A DNA stretch of 64,000 nucleotides, from NCBI RefSeq assembly GCF_013409995.1, contig NZ_JACCBX010000002.1, positions 534,042-598,041 of the forward strand, given 5' to 3'. Positions 27,306 to 36,638 of this stretch are shown here, piece by piece (positions within the stretch are counted from its first letter, which is position 1; each line of letters starts with the position of its first letter). A program made the position numbers and the translations under genes. The notes under the pieces were generated by a model, which was not told the origin of the DNA, made no database searches, and saw only the letters and a program-made list of their open reading frames with translations. This DNA comes from Neobacillus driksii (GTDB lineage: Bacteria; Bacillota; Bacilli; Bacillales; Cytobacillaceae).

Positions 27306-28208
27306 ATGAATTTTACTTGGATACTTGGGCTAATGATTCTATCTCAACAATTAAATATTCCAGGCAGTTTATTAATTACTAACAATGGTCAGCCTATATC
27401 AACGGTTAATTGTACTGACTTATCGTTGAACCTGCCTGGATTACCTATTATGAATACAGTAAAGTTTAATAAATTTATGGACGAAATAGATAAAGATGTT
27501 TCTAAAGATCCCAAAAACGCATTTATAGATAGGTCTGGAAATATCATTGGAGAGCAGATTGGTTATCGTTTAGATCGTCAAAAATTCACAGAACAAGTTT
27601 ATACTTATTACTTTAATAACACTACGTCTGAATTAGAAGCTCCATTACAAGCCATTTATCCTCAGGTTGATAGTGAATTACTTGGAACAATTCGAAGTGA
27701 AAAAATTGGGGAATATGTTACAGCGTTCAGTACCAATAAAAAAAACCGAAACAATAATATTTATCTTGCCGCAGAAGCGATTAATAATTTTGTTCTTTAT
27801 CCCGGTGAAACCTTCTCATTTAATAAAGTGGTTGGGGAAAGAACAGCAGGTAAAGGCTATTTACCCGCTCCTGTCATCGAGAAAGGGAAATTTGCAGAAG
27901 ATACAGGTGGTGGAATTTGTCAAGTTTCATCAACTCTTTATAATGCAGTAGATAATGCAGGTTTAGAAGTTATTAAGCGTTATCCCCACAGCAGTCCGAT
28001 TTCGTACGTTCCACCTGGGCGGGATGCCACTGTAAGTTGGAATGGACCTGATTTCGTTTTTAAAAATAAATACAATCAACCGATTTTAATTCAAGCAAAT
28101 ACATTAGGGAATAAATTAATGATTGAGATCTATTCTTCGGATGTAATTTCCTTTAACCCTAAAAATGTTCCATATCTGCCTTATCAGAATAGTCGGCTAC
28201 CCAAGTGA
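27306..28208 (+). CDS. VanW-family protein
   Basis: 300 residues with an N-terminal hydrophobic segment (WILGLMILSQQLNI). From about 165 comes the VanW domain: YPGETFSFNKVVGERTAGKGY, GGGICQVSSTLYNAV and HSSPISYVPPGRDATV. VanW proteins lie in vancomycin clusters and in spore formers near cell-wall genes; their reaction is unknown. GGGGG precedes the ATG. Not clustered with resistance ligases here. Confidence 0.88.
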   Translation: MNFTWILGLMILSQQLNIPGSLLITNNGQPISTVNCTDLSLNLPGLPIMNTVKFNKFMDEIDKDVSKDPKNAFIDRSGNIIGEQIGYRLDRQKFTEQVYTYYFNNTTSELEAPLQAIYPQVDSELLGTIRSEKIGEYVTAFSTNKKNRNNNIYLAAEAINNFVLYPGETFSFNKVVGERTAGKGYLPAPVIEKGKFAEDTGGGICQVSSTLYNAVDNAGLEVIKRYPHSSPISYVPPGRDATVSWNGPDFVFKNKYNQPILIQANTLGNKLMIEIYSSDVISFNPKNVPYLPYQNSRLPK

Positions 28209-28274
28209 GTTTATTACTTTGGTCTTCCCCGTTTTTTGTCTTTAATTCTATATTGGCTCTATCCGCTGTATACA

Positions 28275-28310
28275 AAGGGACCGGTGGTTTTCCCACCGGT
28301 CTGTTCCCTT
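28275..28310. terminator. Terminator between vanW-like and deacetylase genes
   Basis: AAGGGA-CCGGTGG / CCACCGG-TCCCTT near-perfect stem with a TTTT-type loop; ends the vanW-like gene and lies before the convergent deacetylase end. Confidence 0.8.
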
Positions 28311-28353
28311 ACTAGTTTCAAACGGAAAATACGCGGTTTCAATCAAGTCTTTT

Positions 28354-29667
28354 CTATCTATAAGCGGCTTCATTAATTAAAATATCTAGAGTAACTATTT
28401 GAAAACCCTTATTTTTAAGTTCTTCTATGATTAAAGGCAGTGCTTTTTCAGTTTCTGTCTTATCTTCATCCGAGTGCATTAAAATAATATCCCCACTTCT
28501 AACATTATTAAGGACATTTTCTTTAATATGAGTACTTTCCTTTTGAGACCAATCAAGAGTGTCAATGGACCATAGGACGATTTTCATATTTATTTCTTGA
28601 GCAGCAGAAATAACAAAATTACTTGTTGCTCCATATGGAGGTCTAAACATCGCTGGTCTTTTCCCGATAACATCTTGAATCGCATCATTTGTCAATGCTA
28701 GGTCCCTTGTTATAACCTCCTTACCACTCTTACTAAGGTCATTATGATAATAACTGTGGCTTAATATTAAATTGCCATCGTCAAATGCCGTTTTAACGAT
28801 TTCTGGATAAAGACGAACTTTTTCACCGACAAAAAAGAAATTACCTTTTACGTTATATCGAGCTAATATATCTATTATTGCAGGTGTCACTATTTTATCT
28901 GGCCCATCATCGAAAGTAAGGGCAACTTTTTTCTGGTTAGATCCATTTAAAAATATGTTCTTAGGGTTACTTTTAGCCAAAGCAAGCATTTCTGCACGTG
29001 ACTTCAACATATTCGCCCATGCTTTTTTTGACAAATTATCGGATGTTCCTTTGATTTCTAAAATATAGTCCTTAATTATGTTTGATGTATCGACATTTTT
29101 TTGAGTAAGGAATACCGATGTATGATCTACTTTGCCTGTTCCATTAGGAATAATAAATTTTAGCTCATTTTCTTCATTGAGTTTATACACATAAATAGTT
29201 TCGTCATTTACTCTCCTTTTATCGGTAGGTTCCCCAAGTGCTGAACTAATTTCATCATAGGTCAACGAGTGTAGTTCATCATCGTAAGATCGAATATCAA
29301 AAATTTCCCCGTTTTCATAAAAACCAAATGTAATTCCCCGTTGTTCATACCTTACATAAAAATTCTCGTTATACTTATCTGTATAATCAGGATCGCCCCA
29401 ATTTTCATAAACTCTTTGGATGTTAGTTTTCAATGTAAATTCAGAATTAAGACCCTTTCCATTCAAAGCTAAATCTCTTATTTGTTTTGGATAAGATTCT
29501 GAGGGTTTACTTTCTTCCTTTGTTGGAGGGTCAGATATTATATCTTCTTGATGGTTGGGTTCTTCATTACTTTTAGATGAACTGGTAACAGGACCTGGGC
29601 TGCAAGAAACAAGAATAATTAAATAAAAAAATACAAGAATCCATAAATATCTTTTCAAAAAAACCAT
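28354..29667 (-). CDS. Lipoprotein with YjgB-like repeats and polysaccharide deacetylase domain
   Basis: 437 residues. Lipobox LVSCSP gives an anchor Cys near 22, followed by a Ser/Glu/Pro-rich linker. The middle (about 70-190) has two related segments (VYENWGDPDYTD, ISSALGEPTDKRR), like DUF4309/YjgB lipoproteins. The C-terminal NodB domain carries TFDDGPDK, SHSYYHNDL, RPPYGAT and LMHSD, so metal ligands and catalytic Asp are intact. Likely removes acetyl groups from peptidoglycan or another surface polymer. A TTG four codons in is an alternative start. Confidence 0.88.
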   Translation of the reverse strand: MVFLKRYLWILVFFYLIILVSCSPGPVTSSSKSNEEPNHQEDIISDPPTKEESKPSESYPKQIRDLALNGKGLNSEFTLKTNIQRVYENWGDPDYTDKYNENFYVRYEQRGITFGFYENGEIFDIRSYDDELHSLTYDEISSALGEPTDKRRVNDETIYVYKLNEENELKFIIPNGTGKVDHTSVFLTQKNVDTSNIIKDYILEIKGTSDNLSKKAWANMLKSRAEMLALAKSNPKNIFLNGSNQKKVALTFDDGPDKIVTPAIIDILARYNVKGNFFFVGEKVRLYPEIVKTAFDDGNLILSHSYYHNDLSKSGKEVITRDLALTNDAIQDVIGKRPAMFRPPYGATSNFVISAAQEINMKIVLWSIDTLDWSQKESTHIKENVLNNVRSGDIILMHSDEDKTETEKALPLIIEELKNKGFQIVTLDILINEAAYR

Positions 29668-29967
29668 CCTCTCCTCCTAATATCACTGATGTTCTCAAAA
29701 TTACAAATCTTTTGAAGTGTGAACTGCTGCTATGTAAAGCATCTGGCCTTGAGAATAACGTGTCCGTTTAGATGGGGGAAAGATATACTCCTCTCCCAAA
29801 AGTAAAATCATCGGTTTCAGCACCGCTAAATTTCGTAATTTAAAAAATAACAAAAACAAGATACCGCACTATCCCTTCATCAACTCTTATACCCATTTGT
29901 TGAAGAAAACGATAGAATTACTTTTAAGTGTAGGGTAAAATTGTATCGTAAAAGGAGGTTCATACTC
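29668..29967. other. Intergenic region without recognised gene
   Basis: Divergent promoter region between the deacetylase lipoprotein (-) and the NAD(P)-binding protein (+). No repeat, RNA or coding signal recognised. Confidence 0.4.
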
Positions 29968-30588
29968 ATTAATATTTTAATTTTAGGTGCAACTGGACGA
30001 GTTGGATGTCAAATAGTTACGTTTGCCCTTCGTGACATACATCATGTTACTGCATTAGTCCGCACTCCAGAGAAGATTCAAATAAACAATGAAAATTTAA
30101 CTATTCTTCAAGGTAATGTTTTAAATAAAGATGATATCGTACGTGCCATGCGTGAGATCGATGTAGTTATTAGTGCATTAAATACTGACGGGACAACCAC
30201 TTTATCAGATAGTATGCCACTAATAATCGAAGCAATGGAAAACGAAGGTATAAAACGAATTATAACTATAGGCACTGCAGGTATCCTGCAAAGTAGAACA
30301 AGCCCAAATACACTTCGATATCAGTCAAGTGAATCAAAACGCAAGTCCGTCCGCGCAGCGAAAGAACATCATAAAGTTTACGATATTCTTAAACAATCAA
30401 CACTAGAATGGACTATTGTCTGCCCTACCTATTTGCCGGATGGTAAGAGTGTAGGGGATTATCGTGTAGATCGTAATTTTTTACCGGAGGGCGGCGTTGA
30501 AATATCCGTATCAGATACAGCAGAATTTACATATAACTTGATAAAAAGTAATGATTATATACAATCACGTGTAGGTATCGCCTACTAA
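29968..30588 (+). CDS. NAD(P)H-binding atypical SDR (NmrA/YwnB-like), ATT start
   Basis: 206 residues starting INILILGATGRVGCQIV. GATGRVG is the Rossmann loop; DVVISALN and the lack of YxxxK mark the atypical NAD(P)-binding group. Such proteins sense or use NAD(P)H; substrate unknown. GGAGG lies nine bases before an ATT codon that aligns with the expected N-terminus. No ATG, GTG or TTG occurs at that spacing; the TTG at 29941 precedes the ribosome binding site. ATT is a rare start, so expression may be low or a point mutation has occurred. Confidence 0.8.
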   Translation: MNILILGATGRVGCQIVTFALRDIHHVTALVRTPEKIQINNENLTILQGNVLNKDDIVRAMREIDVVISALNTDGTTTLSDSMPLIIEAMENEGIKRIITIGTAGILQSRTSPNTLRYQSSESKRKSVRAAKEHHKVYDILKQSTLEWTIVCPTYLPDGKSVGDYRVDRNFLPEGGVEISVSDTAEFTYNLIKSNDYIQSRVGIAY

Positions 30589-30656
30589 TTATACTACTTT
30601 ATTAATGGCATAAGAAATGTAACCATTAGGGATATTGTTGATAAATAAGTGTCTTA

Positions 30657-30701
30657 GAAAAAGGGATCATCGGTCGCACAGCGGCTGATGATCCCTTTTT
30701 T
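30657..30701 (+). terminator. Terminator of the NAD(P)-binding protein gene
   Basis: AAAAAGGGATCATC / GATGATCCCTTTTTT with inner AGCC/GGCT-like pairing. Confidence 0.88.
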
Positions 30702-31008
30702 AAGTAATGTTTGTTAAGAACCTTTAAATATTTGAAGATAGGCTTAAATTCTCCATTAAGTGAAACAGAAGTGCTCTACAAATTGACTAGTAATCAGTCT
30801 AACTCTGTTTGGAATGACACCCCCATTCTAAAAAAAGAAAAACGTCGAGGTTTTCTATCTATTTTTATGAATTTTTTCACTAGATTGGTAGTGATTAAGT
30901 ACTAGGTATAAAACATTATCTTTCAGAATATTAAAAAATCACAAATTTTTCTAAAAAAACTCCCTACTCCGTTTGTCCTCCCCTTTCGTACACTTAAGTT
31001 GAAAAAGA

Positions 31009-31022
31009 AAGCGTTTGCTTAG
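31009..31022. promoter_or_regulatory. cre-like site upstream of the GH3 gene
   Basis: AGAAAGCGTTTGCTT resembles the catabolite-responsive element (TGAAAGCGNTNNCA type) but lacks the first T. Position before a secreted glucosidase fits carbon catabolite control. Confidence 0.4.
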
Positions 31023-31177
31023 ATTGCTGGGGGTGATTATATATAATAAATATTCTACTCTTTTTGTTTGGTTATGTTGAATGGACCTGGTGATTTGTGT
31101 TCTTACCGCTTCCATTTACATAAACCAAATTGCTTTGCTAAGGATTTAAGTCTATGAAAATGAGGGAGGAAAAAAAG

Positions 31178-33310
31178 GTGGGTTTATTGAAAAAGATAAA
31201 AAAAGCAGCTGTATTATCAGCAGGAGCACTGATGTTATCATCGCTAGTGATTCCTTATGCCTCGGCTGACGGTGGAAATGAAAACAAAGTAGAGGTTATA
31301 ACAGTCCCTCGACTTAGTGTAATTTCAAAGGATATTCTTACTGTCAACGGTAAAGAGTACAAAGATTTAAATGATAACGGAAAACTAGACAAATATGAAA
31401 ACTGGGACCTTCCAGTAAATGTACGTGTAAAGGATCTTGTTAAGCAAATGACCCTTGAGGAAAAAGCCGGAATGATGTTGATCTCTTCTCACTATATGGG
31501 AAACAGCAGATCTTGTCCGGACACGGGGGACTTTATTACCTGTGAGCAAGATACACTAACTAGTACTAATCGCTGGTCTGTTCCTGGTCAGCAATTCTAT
31601 GAATTTAATCCGCCGATTGTTGAAGCATCTGCTGCGACAAAGGGAATTCAGGAACGGAATTTACGCTACTTAATTATTCGGGACAATCCTGCTGCTAAAG
31701 ATTTAGCCTCATGGATCAATGAGCTACAAAAAATTGCTGAGGATACAAGACTAGGAATACCTGTCGTCATGACATCAAATCCTCGAAATCATGCTGGAAA
31801 TTTAGCATTTGGTTTTAGCGAAGCATCCGGACAGTTTTCATTATGGCCAGGTGAACTAGGACTTGCAGCTACACGAGATGCAGACCTAGTTAAAGAATTT
31901 GGTGAAATTGCTGCGAAGGAATGGACTTCTACAGGAATTCGTAAGGGTTACATGTACATGGCCGATGTCGTGACAGATCCACTATGGAATCGTATCAACG
32001 GTACGTTTGGAGAACAACCTGACCTTGCCTCTGAAATGATTTATGCAGTGGTTAAAGGATTCCAAGGTGATGAACTTGGTACACATAGCGTTTCACTAAC
32101 GACAAAGCATTTCCCTGGCGGCGGTGCTCGTCAAGATGGTCATGATCCACATTATGAGTGGTCTAAATTCAATCCATATCCAACCGAAGGCAGCTTATAT
32201 AAGTACCACCTTCCATCCTTTAAAGCAGCGATTGAAGCCGGAACGACATCCATCATGCCTTATTATGCCTACCCAAGTAATGAACATAGCGTACCACAGT
32301 TGAAAAAAGGTGAGGAGTTTGAGGAAGTGGGCTTTGCCTACAATAAAAGGCTGATCACAGATTTGTTGCGCAAAGAGCTTAAATTCAAGGGATATGTAAA
32401 TAGCGATACGTCCATAATCTACTCTATGCCTTGGGGAGTCGAAGATCTGACAAAACCTGAACGTTATGCGAAGGCTATTAACGCAGGAACAGATATTGTT
32501 TCCGGTGAAGCGGATCCTACTGACCTTATTAAAGCAGTTAAGGATGGGTTAATTACCGAGAAGCGAATCGACGAAGCGGTATCAAGACTTCTAAGCGAAA
32601 TGATGGAATTAGGCTTATTTGAAAATCCGTATGTTGATCCGAATCAAGCACAACAGATTGCCGATGACCCAGCTTCACAGGCAAAAGCAGATGAAGCACA
32701 CCGTAAATCCGTAGTCTTGCTGCGTAATGATGATAACACATTACCTCTGAACGATAATAAAGTCGAGGATATTAAATTATATGTTGAGGTATTCTCCTCC
32801 GGAAACAGCGCACAAACTAGAACTGCTGATTTGAAAAAATCGATAACACAGTATGATCCAGCTATCCAAGTAGTTGACAACCTAGAGGATGCTACTCACG
32901 CACTAGTTTATGCCATTCCAAGCACAGTGCCTGATCGTCCGGACATTCCACTTTCTGTTGCTCTAGGTTCAGAAACAGGGATAAATGTGGAAAGAATTAA
33001 AGAAATTGAAGCAGCTGTTCCTACCATCCTGACCGTTAATATGACAAGCCCATGGTTAATTGGAGAGATTGAAGAAAACGCAGCAGCTACTTTAGCAGTA
33101 TTCGGAGTGAAAGCAGAAGCGTTAGTCGATGTGATTCGCGGCAAATTTGCTCCAACAGGAAAACTTCCATTCACCATCCCTGCTGATCAAGAAGCAATTA
33201 ATAATAACAATGGCGATGTTCCCGGTTACGCTGAAGATCCTTCTTATGTATATCGTGATAAGAACGGTAATGCATATGGGTTTGATTTTGGTCTAACCTA
33301 TGAAAAGTAA
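31178..33310 (+). CDS. Secreted glycoside hydrolase family 3 beta-glucosidase
   Basis: 710 residues from GTG with GGAGG eight bases upstream; an ATG at 31154 is possible but weaker. A signal peptide (AVLSAGALMLSSLVIPYASA) ends near residue 30. A Ca-binding-like DLNDNGKLDKYENWD precedes the GH3 TIM barrel with TTKHFPGGGARQDGHDPH and the nucleophile Asp in KGYVNSDTS. A second alpha/beta domain follows (SVVLLRNDDNTLPL). The fibronectin-like end domain is absent. Likely cleaves beta-glucosides outside the cell. Monocistronic. Confidence 0.9.
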   Translation: MGLLKKIKKAAVLSAGALMLSSLVIPYASADGGNENKVEVITVPRLSVISKDILTVNGKEYKDLNDNGKLDKYENWDLPVNVRVKDLVKQMTLEEKAGMMLISSHYMGNSRSCPDTGDFITCEQDTLTSTNRWSVPGQQFYEFNPPIVEASAATKGIQERNLRYLIIRDNPAAKDLASWINELQKIAEDTRLGIPVVMTSNPRNHAGNLAFGFSEASGQFSLWPGELGLAATRDADLVKEFGEIAAKEWTSTGIRKGYMYMADVVTDPLWNRINGTFGEQPDLASEMIYAVVKGFQGDELGTHSVSLTTKHFPGGGARQDGHDPHYEWSKFNPYPTEGSLYKYHLPSFKAAIEAGTTSIMPYYAYPSNEHSVPQLKKGEEFEEVGFAYNKRLITDLLRKELKFKGYVNSDTSIIYSMPWGVEDLTKPERYAKAINAGTDIVSGEADPTDLIKAVKDGLITEKRIDEAVSRLLSEMMELGLFENPYVDPNQAQQIADDPASQAKADEAHRKSVVLLRNDDNTLPLNDNKVEDIKLYVEVFSSGNSAQTRTADLKKSITQYDPAIQVVDNLEDATHALVYAIPSTVPDRPDIPLSVALGSETGINVERIKEIEAAVPTILTVNMTSPWLIGEIEENAAATLAVFGVKAEALVDVIRGKFAPTGKLPFTIPADQEAINNNNGDVPGYAEDPSYVYRDKNGNAYGFDFGLTYEK

Positions 33311-33338
33311 ACAACATATCGCTTAAATAGTTTAAAAT

Positions 33339-33400
33339 GGGCTGACTTAGGATAGTCGTTATAATACGGCTAGTATAAGTCAGCCCTATCATTCTTTTTT
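33339..33400 (+). terminator. Terminator of the GH3 gene
   Basis: GGGCTGACTTA / TAAGTCAGCCC with a 26-base inner loop that itself pairs (TAGTCGT...ACGGCTA), followed by a T-rich tract. Confidence 0.8.
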
Positions 33401-33546
33401 TTGATTGTTTTCGCATAGATTGTTATTTTATAAAGGGACTTGAGGACTAATCCCTCTAGCTAATCTTGCCTTGAAAAGTAACAAAGTTTATGACAGAAGC
33501 TTTATTTAGGTATCTCACCCCCGACTTTGTTTCCTTTCACTCATTC

Positions 33547-34662
33547 TTATTTCTTTTGATATTTATTTAACTTCGTAGTGATGGATACCGGCTTACTGTT
33601 TTGTTTCATTAGTTTTAAGTTAGACGCCCAACGGATACCAGATTCGTAATTTTGGGTATTTTCCTTTTTTACGAGGTTCTGTAGTCGTTCTTTATTCTTT
33701 TCAATCGATTCTTCCACCGAGAGCATCCGGCGCGTTGGAAATGATAATCCTGCAAGAACGGTTGTGATTGTTGGGTCAGAGTCTGTGATGTACGTCCCTT
33801 CAAATAATTGCAGCGGTTCCCCCACCCTTTCAAAAATCGACGGAACATTAATCAGCTTTGAAATGTTCTCTGGCCCCTCATAGATCAGCCCAGCTCGAAT
33901 TACCCCCTGTGATTCAACAGGACAGAAAATCGAGTTCTCCCAAGAAACCTGTACCTTCTTTGATACTTCCGATGTATTCTTCGCGTCCGTAATGGGAGCA
34001 GAAGAGATAATCGTTACGCCCCTGGATCCAAGGATATTCATTAAATCGGTTTCATCAAAATTGCCAAAGAATGAGCTCTTCTTCGTGATTTTTAAAAGAT
34101 GGTTTATGGACTCTATGGCTTGAAGATTAGCAGACAGGTAAATTTCGTGTTTACTTGATTGTGGTTTCTGTTTACGCATTTGATCATTGTCGACGAGGAA
34201 TACAGAAGAAATCCCTTCGATATTTGAAAGTTCTTCGATACACTCCGCGGTATTAATACGATTTCCTGCTAATACATTTCGTTCAGGTATAATTGCAATT
34301 GCCCCAACCTTGATACCAGGCAGTTGATCGATTAACAGATCGATTAGCATTGGACTCATCCCAGACCCCGTGCCACCGTCTGTTGAAAAAGCAACTAAAA
34401 GGAGCTTAATATTCTTAAAAGAGCTGTTAACAAAATCAATAATTTCCTTATAGTTTTCTTGAAGTGCCCGTAGTCCCAATGAACGATCTTGACCTGCACC
34501 ATTATATCCTGGAACAAAAAACTTTTTTTCTACCCTGGTGTTTACAACACCATCACGTTGATTCGTATTAATGAGAGCTGTCGGAAAATTCAAGGCTGAT
34601 GCAATTTCCGCTATATTCCCACCTGCTTGACCTACGCCCAAGATTCCAATCGATTTCACCAA
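33547..34662 (-). CDS. TubZ/FtsZ-like tubulin-family GTPase, orphan
   Basis: 371 residues. N-terminal GILGVGQAGGNIAEIA is the T1 nucleotide loop, and LVAFSTDGGTGSGMSP is the tubulin signature (T4, STDGGTGSG). NFDETDLMNILGSRG near 210 fits the T7 catalytic loop, and INTNQRDG the T2-T3 region. It lacks the FtsZ C-terminal tail and is far from typical FtsZ, closer to plasmid TubZ/RepX proteins that move DNA by treadmilling. No TubR-like gene or iteron centromere was seen beside it. Transcribed alone. It may be a chromosomal or phage-derived TubZ; role unknown. Confidence 0.82.
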   Translation of the reverse strand: MVKSIGILGVGQAGGNIAEIASALNFPTALINTNQRDGVVNTRVEKKFFVPGYNGAGQDRSLGLRALQENYKEIIDFVNSSFKNIKLLLVAFSTDGGTGSGMSPMLIDLLIDQLPGIKVGAIAIIPERNVLAGNRINTAECIEELSNIEGISSVFLVDNDQMRKQKPQSSKHEIYLSANLQAIESINHLLKITKKSSFFGNFDETDLMNILGSRGVTIISSAPITDAKNTSEVSKKVQVSWENSIFCPVESQGVIRAGLIYEGPENISKLINVPSIFERVGEPLQLFEGTYITDSDPTITTVLAGLSFPTRRMLSVEESIEKNKERLQNLVKKENTQNYESGIRWASNLKLMKQNSKPVSITTKLNKYQKK

Positions 34663-34954
34663 ACACGCCTCCTTAATAATCTAATTATCTAAGTTTGTAA
34701 AATTCAGAAGTATTTTTACCAATCATGGATATGGAAAAAACAATCCTTATACCATTTTTACTATTTAGATGTACCGATTATGACCAAAATATGTCCCTGC
34801 CCTTTATAACAGCGCACATCTATTTTCATGGCTGTTATAGCTTTGGTTATTAATGTTGTTTGTTGTATTTCAATTTACAATCTTTGAAAAAATGCTTAGA
34901 ATGGTCGTTATGGAAGTCGCATCGTAGTTTAAAAGATTAAAAGGAGTTTATGAC

Positions 34955-35422
34955 ATGATTAATGTATTATTTGTGTGTTTGGGAAACATTTGCCGTTCAC
35001 CGATGGCTGAGGGCGTGTTTCGTGACTTACTGAAAAAGGAAAATTTGTCTAGCAAGGTCAGCGTTGATTCTGCTGCTACAAGTTCTTGGCACATCGGTTC
35101 TCCTCCGCATAAAGGAACCCTTGCCATCTTAAAGAAATACAATATTTCCGCGCAAGGACTTGTCGGGCGTCAATTAACAAAGGAAGACTTTGAAACGTTC
35201 GACTATATCATCGGGATGGATGAGAGCAATGTACAGAACATTTTCGAGATCACCGGTAAACCGAATCATCCGAAAATCATCCGTCTGCTCGATTTAACAC
35301 AACATAACAAAGATGTTCCTGACCCATATTACACGGGAGATTTTGAAGAAACCTACCAGCTTGTTTCAGAAGGCTGTCAGGCGTTGCTCGAAAAAATTCG
35401 CCATGAGCATAACTTACGCTAA
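34955..35422 (+). CDS. Low-molecular-weight protein-tyrosine phosphatase
   Basis: 155 residues starting MINVLFVCLGNICRSPMAEG; CLGNICRS is the phosphatase P-loop with Cys8 and Arg14, and DPYYTGDF supplies the general-acid Asp. Full length for the family (YfkJ-like). AAGGAG lies eight bases before the ATG. It removes phosphate from Tyr or Arg residues of proteins; target unknown. Confidence 0.92.
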   Translation: MINVLFVCLGNICRSPMAEGVFRDLLKKENLSSKVSVDSAATSSWHIGSPPHKGTLAILKKYNISAQGLVGRQLTKEDFETFDYIIGMDESNVQNIFEITGKPNHPKIIRLLDLTQHNKDVPDPYYTGDFEETYQLVSEGCQALLEKIRHEHNLR

Positions 35423-35526
35423 CAAAAATATCCCACCAATACACGATAACGGGTTCCGTTTTGAGGTGCTTTTTCTAAAAATAAGTGCCGAAATGATAGT
35501 GGTTTCTACATGTATATAAAAACGGA

Positions 35527-35550
35527 AAACTCGCCACAATTGGCGAGTTT
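35527..35550 (+). terminator. Terminator of the phosphatase gene
   Basis: AAACTCGCCA CAAT TGGCGAGTTT followed by CTTGTT, about 100 bases after the stop. Confidence 0.8.
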
Positions 35551-35596
35551 CTTGTTAGGAATAACTAAACTTTATTTCACAAAAGCACTCTTTTAT

Positions 35597-35839
35597 TTAA
35601 GTAGATTTGTTCACAAACTTGTCTGTTTTCCACTCATTTATTACAGGAATGCTGTAAGCTTTTAATTTCTCCTCCTGCGAAAGAGCACTAACCGCTGTAC
35701 ATTCTTCTACCCCATCCTGGCAACCCCGAGCTGTATAAGTGATCAATGCGCCTCCAACCACAACATATTTTGAGGGTTTCCATGATTTCATTAATGGTTG
35801 CACCGCATTTAAGTAGCCTTCAATGTGTAGCAAATGCAT
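35597..35839 (-). CDS. Short hypothetical protein, possibly a truncated gene
   Basis: 80 residues (SKYVVVGGALITYTARGCQDGV in the middle), no recognised family and no clear ribosome binding site before the ATG. Could be the remains of a longer gene. Low confidence. Confidence 0.35.
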   Translation of the reverse strand: MHLLHIEGYLNAVQPLMKSWKPSKYVVVGGALITYTARGCQDGVEECTAVSALSQEEKLKAYSIPVINEWKTDKFVNKST

Positions 35840-35888
35840 TTATCATAGGGGCTTATTATTGATAGGGGTTAATCCCTTAATGGTATAC

Positions 35889-36638
35889 TTACCCTAACTG
35901 TCGTTTAAATGCTTTATTAGCAAAGAAGTAAGCGATGACCATAATACCGACGCACCAGGCAAGCGCAATCCAGATATCGGTGCCAACAGACCCTTCATAC
36001 AAGAGGGCTCGAATCGCATTCACGATTGAAGTCACGGGCTGGTTCTCAGCGAACGCACGGACAATTTTAGGCATGGTTTCGGTAGGGACAAAGGCCGAAC
36101 TAATAAACGGCAGGAAAATCAGCGGATACGAGTAGGCTGTCGCCCCTTCCATAGAGCTCGCTGTCAATCCAGGAATGACCGCAAGCCATGTCAGCGCCAG
36201 CGTAAACAGCCCGACTATCCCAGCTACGGCGAGCCAATCCAAGATACCAGCACTGGAACGGAAGCCCATCAAGAGCGCGATGAGGATAACCACCACGACA
36301 GTAAGCGCATTGGAGACAAGCGAAGTCAACACGTGAGCCCACAATACCGAGGAACGCTTGATGGGCATGGTAATGAAACGAGCCATCAGTCCGCTCTTTA
36401 CATCGTTAAACAGCCGCAATGAAGTGTAAGCGACGCCGGAAGCGATAGCCATCAGCAAGATTCCCGGCAATAAATAATTGACGTAGTTATCCGTACCTGT
36501 CTCTATGGCGCCGCCAAATACGTAGACAAACAGCAGCATCATCATAATCGGTGTAATCGCCACCGTAATTATCGTATCCGGGCTTCGCATGATGTTGCGC
36601 ATTATTCGTCCTAGTATTACCCCTGTTTTGCTTTTCAT
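35889..36638 (-). CDS. ABC-2 type exporter permease (DrrB-like)
   Basis: 249 residues, six membrane segments, ABC-2 features NYLLPGILLMAIASGVAYTSLRLFNDVKSGL and the late EFxP-like FVPTETMP. Adjoins the ATPase stop with no gap. DrrAB-type pumps export drugs or lipids. Base composition is visibly richer in G+C than the flanks, suggesting acquisition with the ATPase. Confidence 0.9.
   Translation of the reverse strand: MKSKTGVILGRIMRNIMRSPDTIITVAITPIMMMLLFVYVFGGAIETGTDNYVNYLLPGILLMAIASGVAYTSLRLFNDVKSGLMARFITMPIKRSSVLWAHVLTSLVSNALTVVVVILIALLMGFRSSAGILDWLAVAGIVGLFTLALTWLAVIPGLTASSMEGATAYSYPLIFLPFISSAFVPTETMPKIVRAFAENQPVTSIVNAIRALLYEGSVGTDIWIALAWCVGIMVIAYFFANKAFKRQLG

Larger units (their letters stand above)
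30589..31177. other. Intergenic region with terminator and cre-like site
   Basis: Holds a terminator (30657-30701) and a cre-like site (31009-31022). A 64-codon frame at 30711-30905 lacks a ribosome binding site and family resemblance, and I do not call it. Confidence 0.4.

Noticed and set aside
30711..30905. 64-codon plus-strand frame
   Set aside because: No ribosome binding site, unusual composition and no family resemblance.
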